A stretch of 37,380 nt of DNA from an uncultured Nitrospina sp. (GTDB lineage: Bacteria > Nitrospinota > Nitrospinia > Nitrospinales > VA-1): positions 1 through 37,380 of the forward strand of contig CALAGQ010000051.1 of assembly GCA_937891765.1 (NCBI GenBank). Direction: 5' to 3'. A model generated the notes under the pieces. That model was not told the origin of the DNA and searched no databases. It saw only the letters and a program-made list of their open reading frames with translations. This document shows, one piece after another, positions 7,677 through 17,059 of the stretch. Both the position numbers and the translations under genes were made by a program. Numbering within the stretch: position 1 is the first letter of the stretch; each line of letters opens with the position of its first letter.

Positions 7677-10396
7677 TTTGAGTTTTCCACCATATCTGCG
7701 AGGCGTTCGCCGAGGATATAGCTGATATTGAAATTAAGTTTGGCCACAATATTCGGGAAAAACTTCAGGTCTTTTTGCATGCGTTCATAATCGAATCGCA
7801 ATGCGGATACTTTCTCGGTGGCCACGACATCTGCGGTTCTTTCTGTTTCGCGTATATAACCCACCTCCCCAAAAACCTGCCCTGCCTTTAAAGTAGCTAA
7901 TAAACGTGATTCATCACCATCCCTTCGGATAACTTCTGCTTCGCCTGAAAGAATCAAATGCATATTACGGCCAATTGTATTCTGTTCTACTATCAGTTCG
8001 CCTTTTTCAAACTCATGAAGTTCGGAGATTAAAATTGCTTTGCGCCGCTGATAATTGCTCATGTTTTGCAACAAGGGACTGCCATCTAGCACGTCCGGGT
8101 CGATTGCCATGGAGAGTATCTGGTAAAGTCCGACCAGGCGAATGCGGGTCATGATGATCGGGGTGATCAACAAATTGGCAAATATTGAAAACAACATGGT
8201 CGCCGCAGCCAATGCGCCAAATTGCGCAACGATGGTAAAGTTTGAAAAGATTAAAATACCAAATCCGAGTGCGAGCGCGATACTGGATACAATAAGTGGT
8301 GTGGCTTCGTCATTGACGGCGGCGTGCACCGCCTCGGCGTAGTTGGAAGTGCGACGGCAGAGCTCGTTGTATCGTGCCAGTAGATGGATGGTGCCATCTA
8401 TGGCAATACCAATCGCAATCACTGCAACCATTGCTGTGCCTGGATTTAAAGGTATATCCAGATAACCCATAATGCCAAACATCAGAGCGATGGGAATAAT
8501 GGCAGGCACCAGAGCAATGACCCCGCCTTTCAGTGATGTGAACATGATGGACATTATTAGAAATATCAATGCCATCAACAGGGACAGGGCTTTCACCTGG
8601 GCCACCATTAAATTTTCTGCCGCGCTGTTTACCATCAGGTTTTGGCCGACGATGAAAGTTTTCATATCGGGACCCGCGATTTTATCGATGACCTCCTGCA
8701 ACTCTTCAATATATTGGTTCAGAGTGTGAGAGTCTGTGATGTTATGTCGAACCACAATATTGGCACGACGGTAATCGTGGCTGACATAATTATCCAGGTC
8801 GCCACGTTGCAAAAACATTAAATATTGGGCAACCAGTTGTCGGGTTTGGGGTAAGGCGTTTCCGGCAGTGTCACCCCGAAACTCATGGTTTATAAATTTC
8901 AGGTGATCGGCCAGGGATATGCTGCGATCGTAGACACCTTGATCGGCAAGGAAACGCTGAATATCATCCAGCTTCTGAATATTTTTTGGTTCCTGAAATG
9001 CTTTTCCCTGTTTAGCTTCGAGCGATATGAAAAATATTTTTATTCCCGCCAGATCTTCATGTATGCGTTTGGTATCCTGTATCAACGGACGATCGCTGGG
9101 AAAATAGGATAGGGGGTCATTGGTGACATATAGTTTGGATGCCTGAAAAATAAAAAAAGCGCAGAGTATTGCGGTAAAGACCAATATCGATATGGGAAAG
9201 CGATCCTGGGAATATCGAAATACACTCACGATACGATCCGGCAACCGGTTTTTGCCTTTAGCCATGCTGGAATTTTTATGCGAACCAAACAAGGACAGCA
9301 TGAGAGGCATAACCAGAACAGTGATGACTCCGTTTGCCAGCATCGCAAAAGTTGCGGCAAATGAAAAATGTTGTATCAACCCAATATTGCTGAACAGGTT
9401 GCTGGCAAAGCCCAAGGTTGTGGTCAAGACGGTGAGTATCATTGGCAAACCAATATGGTTTGCCATGTATTGAACGGCTTTCTTTTGCGAGTTTTCTCCT
9501 GGGTTTTCATCCAGCCCGCGTAAAAATGCCGCCATCATATGCGTGTCTTCGGTGGACCCGATAACAATAATCAATGAGGGTATCATTGCGCTCAGGATAT
9601 TAAGGGGCACACCTAACCAGCCTAGCATTCCAAAGGTCCAGATAATCGTGAGCAGTGAGGTCACCAACGGTACCATGGCCGACAGCCAGCTACGCATAAA
9701 AATTAAAATAGATAAAACCAGAATTACCACGGATAGCGGCCCAAGCAATATAAAGTCTTCATACAGACTGTTTTTTAATTCGGCGCTAATTCTGGGTGGG
9801 CCGACTTGTGCCATATACTCAAAATCTGCACGGTGAACTTCAAGCTGTTCTTCCAGCGCCAGATGAATATTGCGGCTGAAATTATTACTATCTTCTCTAT
9901 CTTCCACAGATACGATAATTGCGGTGACTTTGCCGTCGTCCGAGAAAAAATTACCCTGATAAAGGGGATTTGCCAGTGCGCTTTCTCTGGCGTCCAATGC
10001 TTCCTGTTCTGTTTTAGGTGCTGCAATAAGTAGAGGACGGGTAATAATCTTGTTGTCCACGCCATGCAGGGTATGCAAAGTAAACAAACTGTTGACACGA
10101 CTGACACCCTCAATTTTTTCGATTGCAAAGTGTAGTTGTTCAATTTTCGCCAGTTTTCCAGGGGTCCACAGGTTTTGATCCTTGATATAGATAATGGTTT
10201 TGTTATCTGTACCAAATTCCCCCATGACTTTTTGATAAACGAGGCGAGATGGATCATCAGCAGGTATCAAGCTGTCTATGCCGGTATCAACCTGCAGCCG
10301 GTGCATGCCTGCCCCGATCAAGACTGTAGCGATCAACAGAAATAGTGACACAAGACCGCGGTGCCTGTAGCCCAACATGTATATTTGCGATATCAC
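7667..10396 (-). CDS. MMPL/RND-family exporter with C-terminal cyclic-nucleotide-binding domain
   Basis: A 909-aa inner-membrane transporter of the RND superfamily (MMPL/HpnN-like), expected to move lipids or lipoproteins using the proton gradient. It has two tandem halves, each with one helix, a periplasmic domain (beginning near residues 30 and 420) and a five-helix bundle. About 130 residues at the C-terminus form a cNMP-binding fold, with EFEKGELIVEQ, MHLILSGEAEVI, AGQVFGEVGYIRETERTADV. This fusion is unusual and suggests gating by a cyclic nucleotide or another ligand. The start is GTG in a GTGA overlap with the upstream gene, with GGAGGA in front; an ATG six codons downstream has no such site. 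Last gene of the pqi-type operon. Confidence 0.9.
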   Translation of the reverse strand: MISQIYMLGYRHRGLVSLFLLIATVLIGAGMHRLQVDTGIDSLIPADDPSRLVYQKVMGEFGTDNKTIIYIKDQNLWTPGKLAKIEQLHFAIEKIEGVSRVNSLFTLHTLHGVDNKIITRPLLIAAPKTEQEALDARESALANPLYQGNFFSDDGKVTAIIVSVEDREDSNNFSRNIHLALEEQLEVHRADFEYMAQVGPPRISAELKNSLYEDFILLGPLSVVILVLSILIFMRSWLSAMVPLVTSLLTIIWTFGMLGWLGVPLNILSAMIPSLIIVIGSTEDTHMMAAFLRGLDENPGENSQKKAVQYMANHIGLPMILTVLTTTLGFASNLFSNIGLIQHFSFAATFAMLANGVITVLVMPLMLSLFGSHKNSSMAKGKNRLPDRIVSVFRYSQDRFPISILVFTAILCAFFIFQASKLYVTNDPLSYFPSDRPLIQDTKRIHEDLAGIKIFFISLEAKQGKAFQEPKNIQKLDDIQRFLADQGVYDRSISLADHLKFINHEFRGDTAGNALPQTRQLVAQYLMFLQRGDLDNYVSHDYRRANIVVRHNITDSHTLNQYIEELQEVIDKIAGPDMKTFIVGQNLMVNSAAENLMVAQVKALSLLMALIFLIMSIMFTSLKGGVIALVPAIIPIALMFGIMGYLDIPLNPGTAMVAVIAIGIAIDGTIHLLARYNELCRRTSNYAEAVHAAVNDEATPLIVSSIALALGFGILIFSNFTIVAQFGALAAATMLFSIFANLLITPIIMTRIRLVGLYQILSMAIDPDVLDGSPLLQNMSNYQRRKAILISELHEFEKGELIVEQNTIGRNMHLILSGEAEVIRRDGDESRLLATLKAGQVFGEVGYIRETERTADVVATEKVSALRFDYERMQKDLKFFPNIVAKLNFNISYILGERLADMVENSKKK

Positions 10397-11274
10397 TCTG
10401 CGATTTCCTCCGGGTTGTCTGAATCTTCCGCAGGTTTAATGTGGGGATAGTTCTCATATAACCATTTTGCAGTGAATACTTCTGCAGGAACATAGTCATG
10501 CGAAAAAATGCGCCGGGAGGTCTTGATCAATGATTGGTGCTGGTCATTTATATTTTCCATGAGGACCATATTGGCCCGCCACATGTTACTGTTGACCGCT
10601 TTAAGATCGTGGTGGCTCTGTATGCGGGATATACGTTCATGCTTGTCAAAATGGTGGGTCAGGGTGATGTAAAAATTATCCTGCCGAATAAAGTGGCGTC
10701 TTAATATCCGATCTTCTGTTAACGGGTTGTTGACCTTGTAAACGTCCAGAATGAAATATTTATTTTCATCAACTTCCCTGTCATCACGACGCGCATAGCG
10801 GTGATCCGACAAAATTTCGCCGGTTAGGTTTTCTACAGAAAAATCAGTGCCGAGAAAGTTATCCCCACTGCCCTCACCGGCACTTTCAATAAGTTGTTCA
10901 CCATAGGCCGGCAGATAAATATATTTGTTTGTCTTGCCATCAGGGCTACGGTTGGCTAACAAGGCAACGCCTTTTACTTCCTGCGGGTAATCAAACAACA
11001 GGAGAAACTTCACCGTGCCGTCCTCCTCCACTCTTGAGTATCGTCGGGCTTTGCGTGTGTCGCGATCACCATTCCTGTCTTCCATCACCATGGATTGTTC
11101 TTCATAGATATAAGGGAATTGTTGGTGTCGCTTGTAGACTTCTTCCATGATTTCGGTGCCTGTTGCTTCATCGCTGACAAAGCCGACACTTTCTTGTATA
11201 GGCAAGAAGGAAAATAGAAGGAAAAATAATAGCTGATTGCGAGACAATGATTTCATCGTTATAGTTTGTTGCAA
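10393..11274 (-). CDS. outer-membrane lipoprotein-sorting protein, LolA-like
   Basis: A 293-aa exported protein with an N-terminal hydrophobic signal and a LolA/LolB-like half-barrel, of the type annotated as outer membrane lipoprotein-sorting protein and often encoded beside MMPL exporters. Typical features are the MEDRNGDRDTRKARRYSR strand, KFLLLFDYPQEVKGVALL, KYIYLPAYGEQLI and GTDFSVENL. It probably carries a lipid or lipoprotein across the periplasm for the exporter. The start appears to be TTG at 11274, directly after the pqiC-like stop, with AGGA seven bases upstream; the ATG six codons later lacks a site. It overlaps the exporter gene by four bases. Confidence 0.85.
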   Translation of the reverse strand: MQQTITMKSLSRNQLLFFLLFSFLPIQESVGFVSDEATGTEIMEEVYKRHQQFPYIYEEQSMVMEDRNGDRDTRKARRYSRVEEDGTVKFLLLFDYPQEVKGVALLANRSPDGKTNKYIYLPAYGEQLIESAGEGSGDNFLGTDFSVENLTGEILSDHRYARRDDREVDENKYFILDVYKVNNPLTEDRILRRHFIRQDNFYITLTHHFDKHERISRIQSHHDLKAVNSNMWRANMVLMENINDQHQSLIKTSRRIFSHDYVPAEVFTAKWLYENYPHIKPAEDSDNPEEIAE

Positions 11275-11883
11275 TTATTTTTCCTGTGCGAGGATTGTTT
11301 CAGCAATGCGTTCGCTGAGCTTCCCGTATAGTTGACGCATCACCGATACTATTTGTTCGTAATTCTCTTCTTTAATGGTCTCCTCACCTTGCAGGGTGGC
11401 GCTGAATACGCCCGATGGCTTGGTTTGAGCCTCGCTTGATGAGAGCTGCCAGCGGGCAACAAGTTTTACCTTGTTGTTACTTTCCTGCTCAAATTGCTCA
11501 ATGTGAATTTGTACCCGGTAGTCCGGTGATGATGCAGACCGGTTCAACGGTGTTCCTATGTCCATGGTCGATAATAATGCCGACAGGTTTCTGGCCATGG
11601 TGCGCAAAAGGTTCTTGCGTAAATTTTCCCCCCACTGGTGGCCTTCGGAAAACTCAAGCTGACTTTCACTGCTTCGTGTGGCTATATGGAAACGTTCCAG
11701 ATACTGAGGAATCTGGAGGTTGATGATTTCTATGCTCATTGGTCTGACTGCTGATATGTTTGAGTATTCTATCGGGTCAATCAGGTAATAACGTGTTGAG
11801 GCCGTAGTGCCAACTCCTGTGCAGCTGCTTAACAGAAAGGCTACATATAGCAAGACAACGGATTTATATAGATGACTCCTCAT
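11275..11883 (-). CDS. pqiC: PqiC-like lipoprotein (ABC-type transport auxiliary lipoprotein)
   Basis: A 202-aa outer-membrane lipoprotein of the PqiC/YmbA family, which in E. coli interacts with PqiB to dock the transport tunnel at the outer membrane. The signal peptide ends in LLSSC, a clear lipobox. YYLIDPI near the N-terminus and IPQYLERFHIATR are family-typical. I place the start at 11883 because AAAGGAG precedes that ATG; a longer in-frame start at 11919 would overlap pqiB. It begins four bases after the pqiB stop and is followed without gap by the LolA-like gene. Confidence 0.85.
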   Translation of the reverse strand: MRSHLYKSVVLLYVAFLLSSCTGVGTTASTRYYLIDPIEYSNISAVRPMSIEIINLQIPQYLERFHIATRSSESQLEFSEGHQWGENLRKNLLRTMARNLSALLSTMDIGTPLNRSASSPDYRVQIHIEQFEQESNNKVKLVARWQLSSSEAQTKPSGVFSATLQGEETIKEENYEQIVSVMRQLYGKLSERIAETILAQEK

Positions 11884-11887
11884 ATTG

Positions 11888-13780
11888 CTATTCTCCTTTG
11901 GCTTTCTTATCTTTGCCAAAAATCAATTCCTGGGGATTGCGTTCCAGTGTTTCAATCAATGAGCGGATGGCCCGCGCCGTTTCTTCAAATTCCTTGGTTA
12001 ATTCGATCAGGTTATATTGAATGGGCGAGTTGGGTTCCATCATCTTACTGGTCTTTTCCAGAGTTTTAGTTAGATTAGCCAGCGCAAGATGACCGGCATT
12101 GATGGCCTCCTGTAAATTGGAGTTGTCCACTTTCAGCATGATGCTTTTGAAGCTTTTCAATGATAGTCGAATATCCTCAATGGCTTCGGGGATGCCCGGT
12201 ATCGTAACGAGTGCGTTTACGTTGCCCATTGTTTCATCCGTACTGTTTATCGCTTTCTCTGCGCTACTAATTGTCCTGTCTACATTTTTTAGTGTTTCGG
12301 CGGCACTTGCAACTAAGTTGGAGTCATTCATTATTTGTGTGATGTTTTTGAAGTTTTTCAATGCCACTCGAATATCTTCAATGGCTTCGGGGATGCCCGG
12401 AGTAGCCATAAGCGTGTTTGCGTTGTCTATGGCTTTGTCTGCGCTGTGCATGGTCTTGTTGGCAGTTTCAATGGTATCGATCAATACGGATGTGACCTTT
12501 TCAATGTCAATGGAGTTGAGTTTGACCAACAAGTCTTCGGCCGACTGAGTGATGGCACCAAAATTTGATGTTGGCAACGTTGGTAACTCCGGGTAGGGCG
12601 TGTCATCACCACTGAGATTAACCGGCGAATCAGGGTGCATATCGAGTTCGACATATAATTGACTGGTCAACAGGCTGCCCGTTTGCAGGCGCGCCCGGAG
12701 CCCCCGCTCAATCAGACTATCGAACGTGGATGAGCCAACTCCAGGGTCTCCTCCACGTTCGATAATTCTTTGAGGTTCTATCTCGATCAACACGGGGATC
12801 CTAAAAGTGGTGCTTCCCCGGTCGAATTCCAGTCTTACATCCAGTACAGAGCCGACCTTGATGCCTTTAAACTCTACCGGTGCGCCAATACTCAGGCCAC
12901 GTATGGAACTGTTAAAGAATATGAGAAACTTGATTTTCCGGGTGTAAGCATGTTTCTGGATATTTTCATAGTTTTCGTGCAAGGTGAAAATCAAATTGTT
13001 AACGTCGGTGGTCGCCTGTTCCAGCGTCTCCGGTGTTTGAAATGCAATGCCACCAAATATCATTGACCGAAGGGACTCTGTCTGCATTTTGAATCCGTCA
13101 GCCCCCATTGACACATTAATGCCACTCACGTTCCAGAAATTAGTGTTACCACGGATGAGCTGGTCAAAAGGGTCTTTGATAAAGGCGTAAACATATGTGC
13201 TTTTGCGATCATTGCCCAGTTCATAGCCCAAAACTTCACCCGCCAGCAAACCCTGATAGTAAATCGGTGAGCCGGTATCCACCGAGCCGAGGTTTTGTGT
13301 CACTAAGGTAATCTTCTTGCCCTGCTCGTCGGACTTGACCACAGGCTGTTTTTCCAAGCCAGTGAAATGCAATTGAGCAGCGCCCGGACCCGGCTCAATT
13401 TCAATATAGGCACCGGATATTAATGTGCTCAGACCGGATGCTCCACGCAGGCTGAGCTGCGGCTTGACCACCCAGAAGAGGGTGCTCCGGCGTAAAAATT
13501 TTTCCGCTCCTTGATGGAAGTCTACCGTCAAAATGGTATTCGAAAAATCGTCGCTGAACTTGATTTGCTCAACAACACCGATATCAACATTTTTGTATTT
13601 GACCTTGGTCTTGCCCACTTCAATGCCCTCAGCCGTTTTGAAACTGATAGTGGCATGCGGGCCTCGCTCAGACAGGGTTTTAACGATCAGCCAGCCTCCC
13701 ACCAGAAGGGTGACCAATGGAACTATCCAGACGATGGAGGGGCCTATTTGTTTGCTGACTTGTGGGCTTGAGATTTTCAA
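11888..13780 (-). CDS. pqiB: PqiB-like intermembrane transport protein with three MCE domains
   Basis: A 630-aa protein with one N-terminal membrane helix (about 14-34) and three MlaD/MCE domains, the first starting at GPHATISFKTAEGIEVGKTKV. In E. coli, PqiB hexamers stack the MCE rings and a long C-terminal helix into a periplasm-spanning lipid tunnel. Here the C-terminal helical part (about 420-610) is longer than in E. coli PqiB and contains an imperfect duplication centred on PGIPEAIEDIRxxLKxFKxI. The start is TTG, five bases after the pqiA stop, with AAGGG upstream. Second gene of the operon. Confidence 0.92.
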   Translation of the reverse strand: MKISSPQVSKQIGPSIVWIVPLVTLLVGGWLIVKTLSERGPHATISFKTAEGIEVGKTKVKYKNVDIGVVEQIKFSDDFSNTILTVDFHQGAEKFLRRSTLFWVVKPQLSLRGASGLSTLISGAYIEIEPGPGAAQLHFTGLEKQPVVKSDEQGKKITLVTQNLGSVDTGSPIYYQGLLAGEVLGYELGNDRKSTYVYAFIKDPFDQLIRGNTNFWNVSGINVSMGADGFKMQTESLRSMIFGGIAFQTPETLEQATTDVNNLIFTLHENYENIQKHAYTRKIKFLIFFNSSIRGLSIGAPVEFKGIKVGSVLDVRLEFDRGSTTFRIPVLIEIEPQRIIERGGDPGVGSSTFDSLIERGLRARLQTGSLLTSQLYVELDMHPDSPVNLSGDDTPYPELPTLPTSNFGAITQSAEDLLVKLNSIDIEKVTSVLIDTIETANKTMHSADKAIDNANTLMATPGIPEAIEDIRVALKNFKNITQIMNDSNLVASAAETLKNVDRTISSAEKAINSTDETMGNVNALVTIPGIPEAIEDIRLSLKSFKSIMLKVDNSNLQEAINAGHLALANLTKTLEKTSKMMEPNSPIQYNLIELTKEFEETARAIRSLIETLERNPQELIFGKDKKAKGE

Positions 13781-13785
13781 TTTCT

Positions 13786-15027
13786 TTATTGCCCTTCTTC
13801 TTTGGCGTTATCCCATATCAGGCGCGGGTCAAAACTATGGGCTGCAAACATGGTGATGACAACAACTCCCGCAAAGAAGATGGCTCCTATTCCAGGGCGT
13901 ATCGTTGACAAGGCATCCAGACTGACGAGTGAGGATAACAGTCCGACCAAAAAGATATCTACCATCGACCATGCCCCAACAACCTCGGTGGCACGATAAA
14001 GCAAGGTGCGATCACGGGGTCGCCAAATGGATTTCTTATGAACGCTGATCAATAAAAAACTCAGGATGATTAGCTTCATGACAGGGACAACAATGCTGGC
14101 CACAAATACGATCATGGCCAGCCCCCACATTCCCGATTCGATTAAATGCAACACACCACTCAAAATCGTGCTGGGTTCACCCCGGCCAAAACGAATCACT
14201 GTCATCACCGGATAAATATTGGCGGGGATCAGCAATACGACAGCCGATGCCAGCAAGGCCCAGGTGGTTTCTATGCTGTTATGTTTTCTGTGGTGCAGAG
14301 GTGAAGCGCATCGGGAGCAGTGTTGATGCTTATCTTCATGCCGATGGAGAAAACCACAAGTGTGACAATTCAAAATTTTATGGTTGGCGATATCATCACT
14401 GGATATTCCTGAAGATGAATGTTCCGTCAATGACCATAAAGCATGAGGATCAAAACTGGCTCGCGCGGCGGTATAAACAATCAGCAATATAGATAATGCA
14501 ATCAAGCTCGGTCCCGTGATTACATTTGCCAGATCCTGCAATTTAACAATGGCGATCAAGACACCCAGCATGTACACGCCGACCAGACTCCAGGGAACGA
14601 TGGCATTGACGATGCGATACACCTGCGCCATGAAAGGTGCAGCGATTCCCATACGAGCCGGGACCAGTAAATAGAGCATGCCGACAATCACGATAAACGG
14701 AAACAAAATACTGGTCAGAACGATCAGCGCTCCCAGTTCACCCATGCCCATCTTATACATCGCCCAACTACTGGAAAGCAGAATGTTCTCAACAACCCGG
14801 CCACCCAGTTCCAGGGATAAAAATGGGAACACATTGGCAATGATAAAAAGCAACAGCGCAGCAAAATACAGAGCCAGACTGCGATTTATGGAGTCGGGTA
14901 TATGCCGGTAGAGAATATTCCCGCAATGCAGGCAGTGGGCTTTTGTTCCCACAGGGATCAACTTATAATAATGAAAGTTGTCGCACTCGTGACAGGCGAT
15001 GATTTCCCCAACCAGGCTATCAGCCAT
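13786..15027 (-). CDS. pqiA: PqiA-like integral membrane protein
   Basis: A 413-aa inner-membrane protein made of two PqiA domains, each headed by a zinc-ribbon-like pair of CxxC motifs (CHECDNFH with CLHCG, then CHTCGFLH with CSRC) and followed by about four membrane helices. PqiA works with PqiB and PqiC in lipid transport between the membranes. Two adjacent ATGs occur; the one at 15027 has GGAG at the better spacing. A longer TTG start at 15084 is unlikely. First gene of a five-gene operon running to 7667. The DNA upstream contains GCCCT-AAA-AGGGC (15173-15185), which has no T tract. Confidence 0.92.
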   Translation of the reverse strand: MADSLVGEIIACHECDNFHYYKLIPVGTKAHCLHCGNILYRHIPDSINRSLALYFAALLLFIIANVFPFLSLELGGRVVENILLSSSWAMYKMGMGELGALIVLTSILFPFIVIVGMLYLLVPARMGIAAPFMAQVYRIVNAIVPWSLVGVYMLGVLIAIVKLQDLANVITGPSLIALSILLIVYTAARASFDPHALWSLTEHSSSGISSDDIANHKILNCHTCGFLHRHEDKHQHCSRCASPLHHRKHNSIETTWALLASAVVLLIPANIYPVMTVIRFGRGEPSTILSGVLHLIESGMWGLAMIVFVASIVVPVMKLIILSFLLISVHKKSIWRPRDRTLLYRATEVVGAWSMVDIFLVGLLSSLVSLDALSTIRPGIGAIFFAGVVVITMFAAHSFDPRLIWDNAKEEGQ

Positions 15028-15336
15028 CATTTTCTCCACTACCAGTACTAGAATCCCAGATGGGAATTTTCCTGGAAGTTGCAAAGTTTGAACTTGTTAA
15101 ATCAAGGATTTCGGAATGTTAGACAGAAATGGCTTATAAGTCAACAGAGTAAACAGTGTTAAGAGGATGAATGCCCTAAAAGGGCAATTCCGTTAGGCCG
15201 CCTGGCTCACTTTCTCGCCGGAAATAGCTCTGCGATCTGCCACCACGGCGAGTGGTCTCGATTCTTTGGATTTCTTCCGTTCAGGCGGTATCATGGATGA
15301 ATGAACAGGAACTGTGTGACGTTTTGAGGGATAGGA

Positions 15337-15759
15337 ATGGATAGAGCCGAATTGGTGAGATCGAATCTTCGTGGGGCCGATCTGGCCGGGAAAGACCTTT
15401 CCCATATAAATTTTTCTGGCAAGGACCTGAGCGAGGCCATATTGACCGGGGCCAACCTTTCGGGTGCAACCTTGATAGGGGCGGACCTGACCGACTCCCA
15501 CTTGGACGGTGCCAATTTAAGCGGTGTCAACGTCCGAAATGATGACCTCAGTGGCACCGATTTTAGGGGAGCCAACCTTCGCCTGACACATCATCTGTCG
15601 AGCGAACAAGTTCAATCGGCCATCATCGATCGGGAAACCCTGCTCCCGCCTAACCTGCAAGTCACATGGACCTCTGAAACAAGTTTCGTCTGCGAAGAAA
15701 CTCAGCGGAAGAAAAAAACCGGTGACCCCGCTGTGGGGGATGAGTCGCCGGGGGAGTGA
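15337..15759 (+). CDS. pentapeptide-repeat protein, 140 aa
   Basis: Repeats of the A(D/N)LxG type run from about residue 3 to 80 (LRGADLAG, LTGANLSGATLIGADL), enough for roughly four coils of a right-handed quadrilateral beta helix. No signal or membrane segment. The segment after the repeats (LTHHLSSEQVQSAIIDRETLLP, then a WTSETSFVCEE strand) is shared with the second pentapeptide protein at 20397, so the two are paralogues with a common cap. The last dozen residues (GDPAVGDESPGE) are encoded by repeat-like DNA. GAGGGATAGGA precedes the ATG. Function unknown; some pentapeptide proteins shield gyrase, but nothing here shows that. Confidence 0.8.
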   Translation: MDRAELVRSNLRGADLAGKDLSHINFSGKDLSEAILTGANLSGATLIGADLTDSHLDGANLSGVNVRNDDLSGTDFRGANLRLTHHLSSEQVQSAIIDRETLLPPNLQVTWTSETSFVCEETQRKKKTGDPAVGDESPGE

Positions 15760-15776
15760 CGGAGAACCTCCGCAGG
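15757..15776. repeat. intergenic palindrome CGGAGAACCTCCG
   Basis: CGGAG-AAC-CTCCG immediately follows the stop of the pentapeptide gene. The same motif with longer arms is at 20912-20928 after the paralogous pentapeptide gene, and in reverse orientation near 18868-18883. It may act as a transcript-end hairpin although no T tract follows. Confidence 0.55.
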
Positions 15777-15856
15777 ACAATAAACCTGGTTTTAAATTTG
15801 CGCAATGGTTTTAAGTTGCCCAATGGACTATAGCTCTCTACCTCCACGGTCAGTGG

Positions 15857-16306
15857 CTAGTTTGAAAACTGTCTTATGTAAGACACAACCTGCCATATCT
15901 GGTCGTCTTTGAGGGTTTTGAATCCCATCATTCCGGTTCCTTTCGATCCGTTCTTGATCACCCAGAACAGTTGACCATCTGGGATGTCCTGCATCATGAC
16001 CTTACAGGCAAAGTTTCTTGGGTTTGGCTTCATGCCCTTTGCCATTTTCCCGTCACCCTCACCTTTGGCACCGTGGCATTGGATACAGGCCAATGGTTTT
16101 GCTCCCTTTATGTAAAGCTTTTCACCTGCTGCAATGATCTCTGGTGTGACTTCAAGCGGATTGGTTTGCTTATAAAGATCTCCAGGAGCTTGAGGAGTCA
16201 TTCTTTTTTGCACGCAATCGTCGGCCAGAGCGAGATGCGCGGTTAAGAATAAAAAAGCAACTATGACAATTGCTGACAAGTAAATAAATCTGCTGAATGA
16301 ATTCAT
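15857..16306 (-). CDS. periplasmic mono-heme cytochrome c
   Basis: A 149-aa class I cytochrome c that would carry electrons in the periplasm. The signal peptide (about 1-28) ends at LALADD. The heme motif is CIQCH (74-78), and the axial methionine is in GTGMMGF (126 or 127). PNPRNFACKVM between them is typical of small cytochromes of the cbb3/diheme type. GAGGAG precedes the ATG. It follows a DUF4405 membrane protein on the same strand after about 60 bases, so the two may form a small electron-transfer unit. Confidence 0.92.
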   Translation of the reverse strand: MNSFSRFIYLSAIVIVAFLFLTAHLALADDCVQKRMTPQAPGDLYKQTNPLEVTPEIIAAGEKLYIKGAKPLACIQCHGAKGEGDGKMAKGMKPNPRNFACKVMMQDIPDGQLFWVIKNGSKGTGMMGFKTLKDDQIWQVVSYIRQFSN

Positions 16307-16366
16307 AGGTACGTCTCCTCAATGTTGAGTGGTGAGCTGGTAATTTTTGATAACCTCCCGCACGGT

Positions 16367-16951
16367 TTACATTTCGAAATTATATCGGTGTCGTAGTGAC
16401 CCCAGTTTTTCATCTGAAGAAACATTTTCGGGAATGCGAAGCTCTTTCAAGATGTGATCAATCGGAACACCCGTCGATTGTTCCACTTCGACAAGAGTCA
16501 TGGAGCCACGCAGGGTTTCGGTTGATGCGGAGTTACCCCGCTTGTTTTCTGGGTGCGACTTTTCGCTTTGGTGGGTTTTATGATATACGCCGTCCTGATA
16601 CTTGTCTTTTGGACTTAAAAATGGGGCGGCTGCAATAAGCAAAAGAATGACTAATCCCGCCACACCCAATGCGACCCGAGATCCTGACCCTTCCCGCGGT
16701 TTTTTTTGAATGGCGCACGCAATCCATTGCCAATGAAGGGCCAGGTGGAGTGACAGAACAGCTACTATGAAAACGGCAATATAGAAATGGATATCTCCCC
16801 ATTCGTGCCGGGTGAGTCCCCAAACGCTCAGGCTCTTTCCGCTGCCGGGCGGGAGTATGTAGCGCAGAAACAGCCCTGTAGCCATTAGAAAGATCAAACC
16901 CGCTAAAGCGAGGGCATCGACTAAAAAATTAAGGGTCTGGCGTTTCATCAT
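16367..16951 (-). CDS. DUF4405 membrane protein (cytochrome b-like)
   Basis: A protein of about 194 aa starting at one of two adjacent ATGs (16951/16948); a longer frame to 17068 would run into the divergent neighbour. There are three membrane helices, near residues 7-30, 55-78 and 92-110. The second contains HEWGDIHFYIAVFIVAVLSLHLALHW split over its length, with histidines placed as in DUF4405/b-type heme proteins. The C-terminal 40 residues (TGVPIDHILKELRIPENVS, then DEKLGSLRHRYNFEM) form a soluble helical tail also seen in other DUF4405 proteins. Likely a membrane electron carrier for the cytochrome c next to it. Confidence 0.75.
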   Translation of the reverse strand: MMKRQTLNFLVDALALAGLIFLMATGLFLRYILPPGSGKSLSVWGLTRHEWGDIHFYIAVFIVAVLSLHLALHWQWIACAIQKKPREGSGSRVALGVAGLVILLLIAAAPFLSPKDKYQDGVYHKTHQSEKSHPENKRGNSASTETLRGSMTLVEVEQSTGVPIDHILKELRIPENVSSDEKLGSLRHRYNFEM

Positions 16952-17059
16952 CGTCACCGCAACTTTTAAAAAGGTCTTATTATAAGATAAACTATAGCCT
17001 TTAATATTCCCTATTCCGCATTTGGCAGGTAAAATTAGCGCTTCAAACAGGAGTGACTC

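Noticed and set aside
9775..10257. 160-codon minus-strand frame inside the MMPL gene
   Set aside because: Overlaps the conserved N-terminal part of the exporter in another frame, with no start signal.
12099..12548. 149-codon plus-strand frame antisense to pqiB
   Set aside because: Its open frame and repeated sequence come from the duplicated helical tail of PqiB.
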